From Fictibacillus macauensis ZFHKF-1 (lineage in GTDB: Bacteria; Bacillota; Bacilli; Bacillales; Fictibacillaceae): a DNA stretch of 64,000 nucleotides. The DNA is taken from NCBI RefSeq assembly GCF_000269865.1, contig NZ_AKKV01000020.1, forward strand, positions 186,001-250,000, in the 5' to 3' direction. The notes beneath the pieces were generated by a model. The model was not told the DNA's origin, did no database searches, and was given only the letters and a program-made list of their open reading frames with translations. Shown piece after piece: positions 7,966 through 15,869 of this stretch. The translations under genes were made by a program, and so were the position numbers. Each line of letters opens with the position of its first letter. Position 1 is the first letter of the stretch.

Positions 7966-8694
7966 CTAAGCTCTTTTTCTCCTCATTTGTTGATCAAGAG
8001 ACATGATAACCCAAATAACAGATGGAAGCGCTATCGCTCCAGCTATCATATATGTTAGGAGGTTAATTGCAGAATCTGTGTTTGTATCACCACCAAATAA
8101 CAACAGAAGAACCGCAATTAATAAGAGGAGGAATGGTATAGTTTTCACTAAATTGACTAATCCCTTTCGCTCTTCTATCTTCCATTTATTACGATATGTT
8201 GTGATTAAAGTCCAAGCTGTTGGGATGGCAATTACACTAGAAATAACAGATACTCCAAGAAATATTGATTGTAGGGTACCAGAGCTTATCATTGCACAGA
8301 CCCAAACGAGTGCTGATAGTAGAATAAACGGAATGGCTAATTTTTTTATAGAATCACTTGAATCGTTATATTTTTCAATTGTTGTGTCACGGTCAGTATA
8401 GATCGGTTTTGTACCAGGCTGCGCTCGAAATAAATGGATGTTTGCTTCTGAGGCAATATGCGACCATCCAGATGATGAAAAAAAGTCAAAGTATTCATCT
8501 TCCTCATTCTCTCTTAATGAACGATAATCTACACTATAGATATAATCTGAGCTTTCTCCTTTTTCAAGGGTATACCCCAAAAACGTAAAGCCACTGACAT
8601 GCCAACCCTTTAAAGAAAATCGGCGTAATTTTTCCATGTCCTGATCCTCAGAAAAAGCTAATCCACCTGACGTAATATACTTTGTTTGTTTCAT
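7966..8694 (-). CDS. DUF2812 domain-containing membrane protein
   Basis: The 242-residue protein has an N-terminal soluble DUF2812 domain (about 1-115; MEKLRRFSLKGWHVSGF, then YIYSVDYRSL, then GWSHIASEANIHLFRA). About four transmembrane helices follow (near 118-137, 143-165, 181-201 and 209-230), then a basic tail. DUF2812 genes typically follow a PadR gene, as here: the PadR stop and this ATG overlap as TAATG. Function is unknown; regulation of envelope processes by a PadR-controlled membrane protein is inferred from the arrangement. Confidence 0.85.
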   Translation of the reverse strand: MKQTKYITSGGLAFSEDQDMEKLRRFSLKGWHVSGFTFLGYTLEKGESSDYIYSVDYRSLRENEEDEYFDFFSSSGWSHIASEANIHLFRAQPGTKPIYTDRDTTIEKYNDSSDSIKKLAIPFILLSALVWVCAMISSGTLQSIFLGVSVISSVIAIPTAWTLITTYRNKWKIEERKGLVNLVKTIPFLLLLIAVLLLLFGGDTNTDSAINLLTYMIAGAIALPSVIWVIMSLDQQMRRKRA

Positions 8695-9008
8695 TATTCA
8701 ATCTCCTTCAATTCAGTTTCCGCTAATTGAAGCATCAATTTTCTTAGCTTCACATCTTCTTTTAATACTTCTTTGCCCTGTTCAGTAAGCAAATATGTTT
8801 TACGTCTTGAATCCGATCCGTCATGCAAATAAATCCACTCTTGTTTTACTAACTTTTTAATAATCGTGTACATTGAAGCAGGGCCTATAGTAATTGCCCC
8901 TTTTGTTGTTTCTTCAATTAGGTTCATAATAGCGTAACCATGTCTTGGTTTTGTTAAAGCAGCCATAATATAGAACATTGAATCCGTCAATTGCTCATTT
9001 TTCTTCAA
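8694..9008 (-). CDS. PadR family transcriptional regulator
   Basis: About 104 residues with the PadR winged helix: MFYIMAALTKPRHGYAIMN, GPASMYTIIKKLVKQEWI and RRKTYLLTEQGKEVL. The TTG at 9008 gives the usual MKKNEQLTDSM beginning and has AAGGTGA just upstream. An ATG at 9029 lacks a ribosome binding site and overlaps the operator-like repeats. The stop overlaps the start of the DUF2812 gene, so the pair is an operon. Upstream GATATATC repeats (9034-9134) are the probable autoregulatory operator. Confidence 0.85.
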   Translation of the reverse strand: MKKNEQLTDSMFYIMAALTKPRHGYAIMNLIEETTKGAITIGPASMYTIIKKLVKQEWIYLHDGSDSRRKTYLLTEQGKEVLKEDVKLRKLMLQLAETELKEIE

Positions 9009-9033
9009 CTCATCACCTTCTATATCCATTTAG

Positions 9034-9134
9034 GATATATCACATTATGATATAACCTTCTAAATACACTATACCACCATGAAATATATACGTCTAGAGA
9101 TATATCGCAATTAGATATATCGTATTGTGATATT
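9034..9134 (-). promoter_or_regulatory. GATATATC repeat cluster, probable PadR operator
   Basis: The palindrome GATATATC occurs at 9034-9041, 9099-9106 and 9114-9121. Related GATAT halves lie at 9050-9054 and 9129-9133. The last two full copies are 15 bases apart and flank GCAATTA. The cluster spans the promoter region of the PadR-DUF2812 operon. Confidence 0.5.
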
Positions 9135-9838
9135 TATTCATAATGGAACAATGGTACAACAACATATTACGATGGCATACGTGTTCCTGTCGGCGGATCA
9201 TCGTGAGATTCAAATCCCCATTACGAAACTGGGGTAGGTACGACCCTTGATCGTTTTACAAGTAATCCATTTTCTTCCTTAATAACAGAATGCCTGTGAT
9301 CGCTTAAGGGAAGTCTGGAGCAATCGTTTAGCGCAGAGTCAGACGAGCGAGCGCTTTTGTTGCTGTGATTGCCTCATTGTCCGGTATTATAATCAACGCT
9401 CTATAAAATGAAAACGAGATGAGTAACTTGGCCATCGTTGACAAACGAATATAAGCAGCTTCTTTATTGTTTTTTACAAATAAAGGATGTCGCTCACGCG
9501 CTCTCTGTTGCAATTAGAAAGAAGAAGACGCATTACGACCCATCTCGATGCAAATTTAAAAACACCTAAAAACTAGAAGTATCTACTCATTATTTTTCCT
9601 AATAATTAGGAAGTAAAGATAATTAGGGATTATCTTTACTATAAAACACATTTTGAAAAATATTCTATTACTTAAAAAATCATCTGAATGTAAAGGGTTT
9701 TGCAAGGGATAAAACGAGAAGGGTATATTTTATCCGAAAATCAGCCTTTTTTTATAAGTGCAAAAATTGAAAGCGTGAGATAGATTGCTTTTCTTAAAAA
9801 GTTTTTTTGGGGGATATTTCTTATAAGAAAAAGGTTCG
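9135..9838. other. Gene-poor stretch
   Basis: No gene can be supported here. A 61-codon minus-strand frame (9328-9513) has no ribosome binding site or family resemblance. The only clear structures are the two adjacent palindromes at 9596-9640. Composition is AT-rich from about 9540 onward. Confidence 0.5.
9596..9640. repeat. Two adjacent perfect palindromes
   Basis: TTCCTAAT-A-ATTAGGAA (9596-9612) is directly joined to AGTAAAGATAAT-TAGGG-ATTATCTTTACT (9612-9640), a 12-base perfect inverted repeat. No T-run follows, so this is not an ordinary terminator. An operator pair or a mobile-element scar are possible. Confidence 0.6.
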
Positions 9839-10054
9839 ATGAAGGTGGCCAGCAGAGGGGATGATCCTCTTTTGGAATGGCTGGTAAATGAATCAACTTC
9901 GGAATTCAGCTCTATTACTAGTGAAAACGATGTATATAACCGAAATGAAATGCCAGAAGTAATTTATATGCAAAATGAAAAATGCATCGTTCCAGTATGG
10001 AGAGGAGGCTGTTTTTTCATAAGGGAAGAACGAGAACGTTTCGTTATCATTTGA
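9839..10054 (+). CDS. Doubtful 71-residue ORF
   Basis: An open frame starting ATG at 9839, with AAAAAGG only four bases upstream. The product is acidic, lacks membrane helices and resembles nothing recognised. It ends just before the terminator of the opposite-strand gene. It may be a remnant within the degraded island or not expressed at all. Confidence 0.2.
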   Translation: MKVASRGDDPLLEWLVNESTSEFSSITSENDVYNRNEMPEVIYMQNEKCIVPVWRGGCFFIREERERFVII

Positions 10055-10062
10055 AGTAAAAC

Positions 10063-10088
10063 TAAAAAAGGGTAGCAAAATGCTACCC
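10063..10088 (-). terminator. Rho-independent terminator of the protease operon
   Basis: On the minus strand GGGTAGC-ATTTT-GCTACCC is followed by TTTTTTAG. It lies eight bases after the stop of the anchored protein gene. Confidence 0.85.
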
Positions 10089-10095
10089 CGAAACA

Positions 10096-10881
10096 TTAAT
10101 TTTTCAGTGATTTTTTACGAGACCTGTAAATGAGATAAGAACTACCTGCCAATCCAATTAGAAGGGATCCAATGCTATAGATCATGGTACGGTCCAATGC
10201 TTTATCTTGAGATTGTTTTTTTCCATCTAAATTATTATAACCGCCTCCTCCAACATGAGCGTATTCTTTTCCTGGAGTGTCGTTAACAGGTGACACAGTA
10301 TGGCTTTTTTCAGCGAATAATTTTTGTTGGAAATCCTTGAAGGGCATGCTGGAACTGATTTTTCGTTTAGCTGAAGAATCGATGGGATATAGCGTATTAT
10401 CGCTGAGTTTAAACCAACTATCTGAAGTAGATTCTTTAACAATCATAAATGGTTTGTCTTCCGATTGTTGATCTATACCTTCAGCTATGTCTTTTCCCCC
10501 GCCGATTCCAGCCAAAGCAAATTTTTTTTCTTTGTTTTGAAATGTGCTTATAATGTTTGCGGGTTGATCGTCTTGGTAAATGACGGAATAATATGCGTCT
10601 AGTTTTTCTAACCCATTGCCATTGTTTGGACTCAATGTGAATTGAAAGACTGGAAAAAGCTTGCTGAATCGCAAATGATCGTTATCTTTTAGGTGGTATA
10701 AACTTGGGTCATCAGTTTTGATGAGGTTCATCACATCCTCTTTGAAATGCTCATCTGCGTACGTTTGTGCCTCAACAGGAACTGAAAGGTCAGGAGCAGC
10801 TGCTGAAGCGGATGTGCTGTTCATACCTGCAAAAAGACTGCTTGCGAGCATAGTAGTCATTGCGAATCTTTTTAAGTTCAT
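10096..10881 (-). CDS. Secreted, C-terminally membrane-anchored protein of unknown function
   Basis: A 261-residue protein. The signal peptide MNLKRFAMTTMLASSLFAG ends near an A-S-A-A-A cleavage site at about residue 28, followed by a roughly 200-residue extracellular domain. A single C-terminal membrane helix (about 233-253) with an RSRKK tail resembles a sortase-type anchor, but no LPxTG motif is visible. A glycine-rich AHVGGGGYNN segment precedes the helix. The ATG at 10881 has GAGGAGG six bases upstream. It begins 18 bases after the papain-like protease gene, so the two are co-transcribed. It could be the protease's anchor, chaperone, inhibitor or substrate; this is inference. Confidence 0.7.
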   Translation of the reverse strand: MNLKRFAMTTMLASSLFAGMNSTSASAAAPDLSVPVEAQTYADEHFKEDVMNLIKTDDPSLYHLKDNDHLRFSKLFPVFQFTLSPNNGNGLEKLDAYYSVIYQDDQPANIISTFQNKEKKFALAGIGGGKDIAEGIDQQSEDKPFMIVKESTSDSWFKLSDNTLYPIDSSAKRKISSSMPFKDFQQKLFAEKSHTVSPVNDTPGKEYAHVGGGGYNNLDGKKQSQDKALDRTMIYSIGSLLIGLAGSSYLIYRSRKKSLKN

Positions 10882-10898
10882 TGTTTTCCTCCTCAATG

Positions 10899-11471
10899 TT
10901 AGCCCATTTGTAGCCTGGTATGTGTCCAGGAAAACTGATTGTTGTTTTTTAGCCAACTGATCGATTTAGTAGCGTATTCTGAAGTATAATCGGTATCGTT
11001 ATCTCCATCTTTTATCCAGAGATAATGAGCTTGGTCGCCATCGGTATTATAGCCTCGAATAACAATAGCATGTCCTGCGCCATTAAGTTTACCTTTTGAC
11101 TTCCAACCGATTCTTGCCAATAAAGGTCTTTTCTTGTCAATTTCTTCTCGAATGGTTAATAAACTGGCTCCGCTACTCACAACCACTCCCCGCTGAACTT
11201 TGGCGCCAATGAATGCATTTGCAACGTCTTTGTAGAAATCGCCTCCTTCATTGCCACTACAAGAACTTTTGTTTTTGCCCCATTTGTAGTAGGTGCATTG
11301 CGTATGATATTCATCTTTGAGATAGTCAATAACAATTTGCGTTCCTGCTACCCAACACCAGCTGGTTTTTTCTTGACTGTATCTTTTTGGATCCAATCTT
11401 TTTTCTGCTCCATAAGCTAACGAAGCTGTACTGAAAACGATTAGGTTAAAGAAAATAAGCGCTAATACCAA
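10899..11471 (-). CDS. Secreted papain-like cysteine protease (AvrRpt2/C39-like)
   Basis: 190 residues with an N-terminal hydrophobic signal segment ending near AYGAE (about residue 23). The mature domain has oxyanion-hole Gln33, nucleophile Cys39 in Q-E-K-T-S-W-C-W, His134 in GAGHAIVIRGY, and an acidic or polar third residue in WIKDGDND (about 152-159). This is the order of the papain-like cysteine protease family. The start is odd: the only in-frame start codon is TTG at 11471, with AAAGGA touching it, while the frame is open upstream through EYVKKG. The original ATG may have been lost, or the gene may start weakly. The partner gene follows after 18 bases. Confidence 0.75.
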   Translation of the reverse strand: MVLALIFFNLIVFSTASLAYGAEKRLDPKRYSQEKTSWCWVAGTQIVIDYLKDEYHTQCTYYKWGKNKSSCSGNEGGDFYKDVANAFIGAKVQRGVVVSSGASLLTIREEIDKKRPLLARIGWKSKGKLNGAGHAIVIRGYNTDGDQAHYLWIKDGDNDTDYTSEYATKSISWLKNNNQFSWTHTRLQMG

Positions 11472-11807
11472 TCCTTTTTTTACATATTCATTTCATAGTT
11501 ATTTTAAAGGAATAATTTAGGTAATAACATAGTTCTTTCTTCCTAAATATTAAAATAATTCTGATAAATAGTGCTAAAAATAAATAATTTGTCGGTAAAA
11601 GTATTTAGGTTTTTAAAGACTATTGTTTAATGTATACTTCAATTGCGAGTAGAACGTCTCAAGCAAAACGATCCCTGCAACACAGTTCAGTGGGGCTTTT
11701 TCGTTCGTATATTAATAATTAGTAATGAATAAAAAGGGTCATTCTTTTTCCGCCCTCAATAACTAAATGAGTAAAAGAATAAAATTCAAATAGGGGGCAA
11801 GGTATAT
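11472..11807. other. Intergenic, AT-rich
   Basis: 336 bases without a supportable gene, between the divergent protease operon and the truncated lipoprotein. A weak CCCTG...CAGTGGGG hairpin followed by CTTTTT lies at about 11671-11701 and may be a leftover terminator. Confidence 0.4.
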
Positions 11808-12077
11808 ATGAAAAAGATGGGACTTTCGCTTACTGTGTTAACATTGGCACTAACACTCGGAGCATGTGGTAAAAAAGAGGATACGCCTGTTAAGAATGAA
11901 GCGGTCAATGAGGTATTGAAAGTGGGAACGGATGCTACGTTTAATCCTTTTGAATTTAAAGGGAAAGATGGGAAATATACTGGGTTTGATGTAGAACTTA
12001 TTCAATCTCTTGCAAAAGAAATGGGTTACAAAGATGTTGATTTTGTAGAAACAGAATTCAAAAGTTTTTTTCAGTAA
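11808..12077 (+). pseudogene. Truncated amino-acid ABC transporter substrate-binding lipoprotein
   Basis: The 89-residue product has a lipoprotein signal peptide with lipobox LGAC (Cys20) and the N-terminal lobe of a polar amino-acid binding protein (VGTDATFNPFEFKGKDGKY, then GFDVELIQSLAKEMGY). It stops at TEFKSFFQ, where intact relatives continue for about 170 more residues. No permease or ATPase gene follows; a 12-base perfect palindrome sits right after the stop and then the recombinase gene. The 3' part was probably lost by insertion or deletion. AAGG five bases before the ATG shows that the start is original. Confidence 0.8.
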
Positions 12078-12103
12078 ATATAGGTGGTTTTAACCACCTA
12101 TAT
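12078..12103. repeat. 12-base perfect palindrome at the truncation point
   Basis: ATATAGGTGGTT and AACCACCTATAT pair around a TT loop. There is no following T-run. It may be a weak terminator, or a recombination or insertion scar, since it abuts the break in the binding-protein gene and precedes a site-specific recombinase. Confidence 0.55.
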
Positions 12104-12194
12104 CGTTCGTGAAAGTTAAGAGTTATCTTTACCATGTATTATTTAAAAATAAACTGATATACTGTGGAAAGAAGCATGAAAGGTAGGAACAGTG

Positions 12195-13289
12195 ATGGAT
12201 CTTATAGCAACCATGCAAGCATTAAGTGATGGCTCGTATTTACAGCAATTAAAAGACACATTAGCGCAGCAAGATGTGTTAGATGAACATCGCAATCTCA
12301 ATTTAAGTCAAAGCAGCGAAGAAGATTTCATTACTTGGTTTTTCTCATTAAAGATCTTTAAAGACGGCAAGCAGTTTTCTCCACATACATTACGTGCCTA
12401 TAAGGGAGATGCCAAGACGTTAGTCGTGTTTTTACTAGAGCATGATCTTTCTTTTCGAACGATTGGGTTTCCAGAGGTGAAAGCCTACAATCGATATGTA
12501 ACGGAAAAATACGCTTCAAAAACAGCCATTCGAAAGCTCGATTTTTTTCGACGGCTGTTAGATTTTGGCTATGAAACGCATTTTTATACCGTGCTACTAT
12601 CAACATGGATTGACAAGCCAACAGCTCGTAAAGGGCACGCCTATAGTCAAGAAGATACCTTCGAGTTCATGCGAGAAGAACGTCGAGAATTACCGCAAGA
12701 TGAAGCGGAGCGGCTGCTTGCTTTTTTCCCTGAAATCGTGAAAACAGATCGCTACAAAGAACAGTTGCAAGCACGTAACTTATTAATTGGTTACTTATTG
12801 TATACGACCGGACTTCGTGCTAGTGAACTTCTGCAGCTCAACTGGGGAAGTTTTCGCAAAAATCGGCGGGGGACTTTGCTTATGGATGTTATAGGAAAAG
12901 GAAGAAAACCTCGAACCATTCCATTAAAAAAAGAAACAGCCGACGTATTATTTCGTTATCGGGAAATAACAGCACAAACAACCGTTTTAAATCCTCGTGA
13001 TCTCAGTCCCTTATTTTATACGTTTCATTATAAAGAACAAAAGCGGTTAACCTATCCTGCGCTTTATAAGCTCGTAAAGCAAGTCGTAACAGCGGCCCAG
13101 GAAAAGACCGATATAAGTCCTCACTGGTTTCGTCATACATTCGTCACCGTTATGCTTGAAAATGACGTGCCACTTGCTGTAGTGAAAGATTGGGCAGGGC
13201 ATGCTGATATTTCCACTACAAATATATATTTAGAGCGAATTAACCAAGATCGAATGGATGAGCATTTAGACAAAGTAAAAATGTTTTAA
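12195..13289 (+). CDS. Tyrosine-type site-specific recombinase/integrase
   Basis: 364 residues. The N-terminal core-binding (SAM-like) domain is at about 40-145 and the catalytic domain at about 165-360. All catalytic residues are present: Arg208 (TTGLRASEL), Lys235 (GKGRK), His310 and Arg313 (HWFRH), His336 (AGHADIS) and Tyr345 (TNIYLERI). The ATG at 12195 is chosen because AGGA lies about seven bases upstream; a GTG at 12192 is adjacent. No excisionase, repressor or att repeats are seen nearby, so it is an orphan. It may be a relic or a still active Xer-like recombinase among degraded genes. Confidence 0.85.
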   Translation: MDLIATMQALSDGSYLQQLKDTLAQQDVLDEHRNLNLSQSSEEDFITWFFSLKIFKDGKQFSPHTLRAYKGDAKTLVVFLLEHDLSFRTIGFPEVKAYNRYVTEKYASKTAIRKLDFFRRLLDFGYETHFYTVLLSTWIDKPTARKGHAYSQEDTFEFMREERRELPQDEAERLLAFFPEIVKTDRYKEQLQARNLLIGYLLYTTGLRASELLQLNWGSFRKNRRGTLLMDVIGKGRKPRTIPLKKETADVLFRYREITAQTTVLNPRDLSPLFYTFHYKEQKRLTYPALYKLVKQVVTAAQEKTDISPHWFRHTFVTVMLENDVPLAVVKDWAGHADISTTNIYLERINQDRMDEHLDKVKMF

Positions 13290-13294
13290 AAATA

Positions 13295-13331
13295 GGGAAG
13301 AGACGTTCATAAAGAACCTCTTCCTTATTAT
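13295..13331 (+). terminator. Terminator of the recombinase gene
   Basis: GGAAGAG and CTCTTCC pair over a 15-base loop, followed by TTATTATTTTC. Confidence 0.6.
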
Positions 13332-13981
13332 TTTCTTACTAAAGTAAATTACTAAGAACGGGGAAGAACAGAGTAACAAGAGAATGATCGTTTTATTGAA
13401 CTGTTCGTAGCGGCTACAACGTACCACACATGGTTGCCCTGAAGCTAATTCTTTCATTTTATAGAGTGAATCGTTCAAGCTGCTTTGGTTTCCAAAGCAA
13501 ATCAGTTGGATAGCCATTTATTTTACCCGAAAAATATGAGAAAGGAATTCCGGCTGTCATGGCGGTATGCAACTAGCATAATGCTTGTACGAACACTGAC
13601 AAGTAAAACTCAAATATTATCAGTTACAGCAATAACAAAATTATAATTTCAAAGATCCAGGATGATTAAGTGATCCTTCTTATAAATTTCGTTTCTGTCT
13701 CAATTACTAAGTATTCTTATTCAATTGAGACGTATTTCTAATGATTTCACAACTTCCTAGAATATATATTATGTTAACTAGAAAAAAACATAAGAGCTTT
13801 TCCCTTATGTATGTTTCGATATGATTAATGACATAAATGCATTGTGCAGTTTTTATAAGGGATTAATCGTATGTTCTAATTGTTTAAAGTCAGAATCATT
13901 AAATAAGGGCTTTCAAATTCGTTATTAAATCCATGGTTTTGTAACTAAGGTTGTATTAGATGGTTGGTTTACCCATAGTAG
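13332..13981. other. Gene-poor stretch after the recombinase
   Basis: No convincing gene. A minus-strand frame (start near 13517, beginning MAIQLICFGNQSSLND) lacks a ribosome binding site and recognisable family. A plus-strand CSNCLKSESLNKGF fragment near 13875-13918 looks like a zinc-ribbon scrap without a start. A minus-strand terminator lies at 13782-13810. Confidence 0.4.
13782..13810 (-). terminator. Minus-strand terminator
   Basis: On the minus strand ACATAAG-(9)-CTTATGT is followed by TTTTTTC. It is downstream of the 13982-14122 small frame and the transposase remnant. Confidence 0.65.
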
Positions 13982-14122
13982 CTATTTATTATCTCCCCAC
14001 AACCTATCAACTTTGCATAGCTTTTCCCCACTGAATTCAAGTTTATAGATATCGGGTTTTGTAGTTTGAATTAGAAACTCATAGTTGTACTTTCTGTCAA
14101 AATAGTTCATTATTGCAGTCAT
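13982..14122 (-). CDS. Possible 46-residue protein or remnant
   Basis: Reads MTAIMNYFDRKYNYEFLIQT and ends KLCKVDRLWGDNK with protein-like composition, followed by a terminator at 13782-13810. The frame stays open a few codons upstream (RGKRVVIGTI), so this may be the tail of a longer gene cut by the adjacent transposase remnant. The ribosome binding site is weak. Family unknown. Confidence 0.3.
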   Translation of the reverse strand: MTAIMNYFDRKYNYEFLIQTTKPDIYKLEFSGEKLCKVDRLWGDNK

Positions 14123-14181
14123 TATTGTACCAATTACTACTCTTTTTCCTCTCTACTCCTCAAGTAATGGCAAGAATATAT

Positions 14182-14722
14182 TCATAGCCCTGTATGAAGG
14201 TATTCCTGCTCCCGATATCTGACCGTCTTCGCAATCTTCGCAATGGCTCCACACACATGAAATTGATACCGTTGAAGCCACTCTTTTAATCGACGGGCTG
14301 CTTGTTTTAAAGTAGTAGCTTTCAAAACATAACGCATATGATTTAAGGCTTCATGGATGTGTTTCACGGCGGGATCTTCTTGTTTCCATTCTACGCCCCA
14401 TTCCCGTTCCTCTGTGCGTAAATCCTCTGGTTGTCGCGCCAAACATCGATCAATGAGACGCGTTTGATACTGTTTCTTCGCTTTTTCCAAGTTGCGTCTT
14501 CTTCGTTGGAGAGCTTTCGTGAAAAATTGAATCAAATAAAAACGATCTAAAATGTGAATGACATGTGGAAAAACAGCTGAAATGGCTTTAGCCATTGTCG
14601 GTGCGAAGCCAGAAACAACATGAGAAATCTTCCCTGAGATCATGGTAACGCAGATGAAATCACATCTTCATCACGTCCTGGAACAATGGCTAACAATCTC
14701 CCTTTTCCATTTTTAGCGTATA
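14182..14722 (-). pseudogene. ISL3-family transposase remnant
   Basis: The longest piece (153 residues, 14182-14643) matches the middle of ISL3-type DDE transposases: ISHVVSGFAPTMAKAISAVFPH, with the catalytic Asp in H-I-L-D-R-F-Y-L-I-Q, then the long helical insertion with LNHMRYVL. Upstream, in a different frame, KNGKGRLLAIVPGRDED (to about 14722) is the preceding part of the same protein, so there is a frameshift near 14645. N-terminal zinc-finger and C-terminal parts are absent, and no terminal inverted repeats were found. It is a dead fragment. Confidence 0.75.
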
Positions 14723-14812
14723 ACTAAGAAGTAGGCACTTGTGTAACCGTTCAACCCAACAGGGGTGACAGAGTGAAGAAAATTACACATCTTAGTTTCT
14801 ATTCTTATAATT

Positions 14813-15070
14813 CTAATAGGACAATGAAATTAAACAAAATATGCAAAAATCACACACCAAAGGAGCAAACAATTGTACAGAGAATGTAGATCGGTTGCTT
14901 TTTTGTATATATTTCTTTCTGTTCCACAAAGCATCTATAACAGCTATCAAACACAGACAGAGTAACACGAACAATATACCTCGTTGCACCGCAACATTGC
15001 TCGTTACCTTTTCATAAAAAACGACGCCTAAGAGCACGAAGATAGCTATAAATACTCTCGCATATTTCAT
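14813..15070 (-). CDS. Small membrane protein
   Basis: About 85 residues with three probable membrane helices (near 5-22, 30-47 and 65-84) joined by short basic loops. No family is recognised. The ATG at 15070 has GGAG ten bases upstream; a GTG at 15076 is the alternative. It follows another small membrane protein gene by 33 bases on the same strand, and the two are probably co-transcribed. Confidence 0.5.
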   Translation of the reverse strand: MKYARVFIAIFVLLGVVFYEKVTSNVAVQRGILFVLLCLCLIAVIDALWNRKKYIQKSNRSTFSVQLFAPLVCDFCIFCLISLSY

Positions 15071-15103
15071 AAACACTTCTCTCCATCCATCTATTTATTA
15101 TAT

Positions 15104-15400
15104 TTAGTCCAAACTCGATACACTCAGCAGCAAGGATGAAAAAATAAGTACCATATAAAGATTTCTCTTTGGGTTTCTAGCTTCATAAACCTTATGATGC
15201 ACAACCCCTTCAAGCATTAAGTAAACGAGTAGCGCACTTACGGCTTTTTTTCCAACAAACTTGGTTGTCCCAGTAACCCATGGCCCGCCAAAAAAAGCCA
15301 TTCCCATAACAACAAAACATAAAAGAACTATTCTTATTTTTTCAAGTTTATAGGCCCTTTTCTTTAAAACGTCCTGGTCGTCTTCATCTATATTTCTCAT
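15104..15400 (-). CDS. Small membrane protein
   Basis: A 98-residue protein with an acidic, cytoplasmic N-terminus (MRNIDEDDQDVLKKRAYKLEK), then three hydrophobic segments (about 22-40, 52-68 and 80-97). AAGAG lies about nine bases before the ATG. It is not a recognised family. Pairing with the following small membrane protein suggests a two-component membrane complex or an immunity-type pair, but nothing in the sequence proves this. Confidence 0.5.
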   Translation of the reverse strand: MRNIDEDDQDVLKKRAYKLEKIRIVLLCFVVMGMAFFGGPWVTGTTKFVGKKAVSALLVYLMLEGVVHHKVYEARNPKRNLYMVLIFSSLLLSVSSLD

Positions 15401-15869
15401 AAAATCACGCTCTTTCTAGAGAGATTTTTCTATCTCACTACCTTTAGGATATTACCTACTTCTTCCACCTTTTTTTATACTATAAACCAGGAACTGACTT
15501 TGTTCATTGAATCAAATTCACGGTGTTTTTCATTGTAAATGTTTGTAACCGAACCAACAGTAAGGGCAGTGATTTTCAATGAAACATAGATTACACACGA
15601 TGTTCAAATACAATTCAGTGAGAATTAGTCCTGTTACTAAACATAGTTCTAGGATATTGATGATTGCTAACCTTCTTTACACTGGAATCTATAGGATCAT
15701 CTACGCAAGTAGTTTAATAAGTACGGAATCCTACGTTAAATGTAATCATACCCATCTATGTCGTTTTTTCTTTCGCTTCATAAATTTACTATTCATAGGT
15801 TACAAGGTCTTTTTCATTTATAATAGAATGTAGTAAGCTTACGCTATTTACATAGAAGGAGATTAGACG
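15401..15869. other. Intergenic, 469 bases
   Basis: A plus-strand 84-codon frame (15579-15833) has no ribosome binding site and atypical codon use, and was not accepted. Nothing else is seen until the AAGGAG of the VOC gene. Confidence 0.4.

Noticed and set aside
9328-9513. 61-codon minus-strand frame in the gene desert
   Set aside because: No ribosome binding site, no recognisable family, no terminator at its end.
12195-13289. Chromosome dimer-resolution role (XerC/XerD/XerS)
   Set aside because: The protein is longer than XerC/D, does not resemble XerS in its N-terminal half, and no dif-like site was identified nearby; called only a tyrosine recombinase.
15579-15833. 84-codon plus-strand frame
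   Set aside because: Poor start signal and protein composition unlike real products; left as intergenic.
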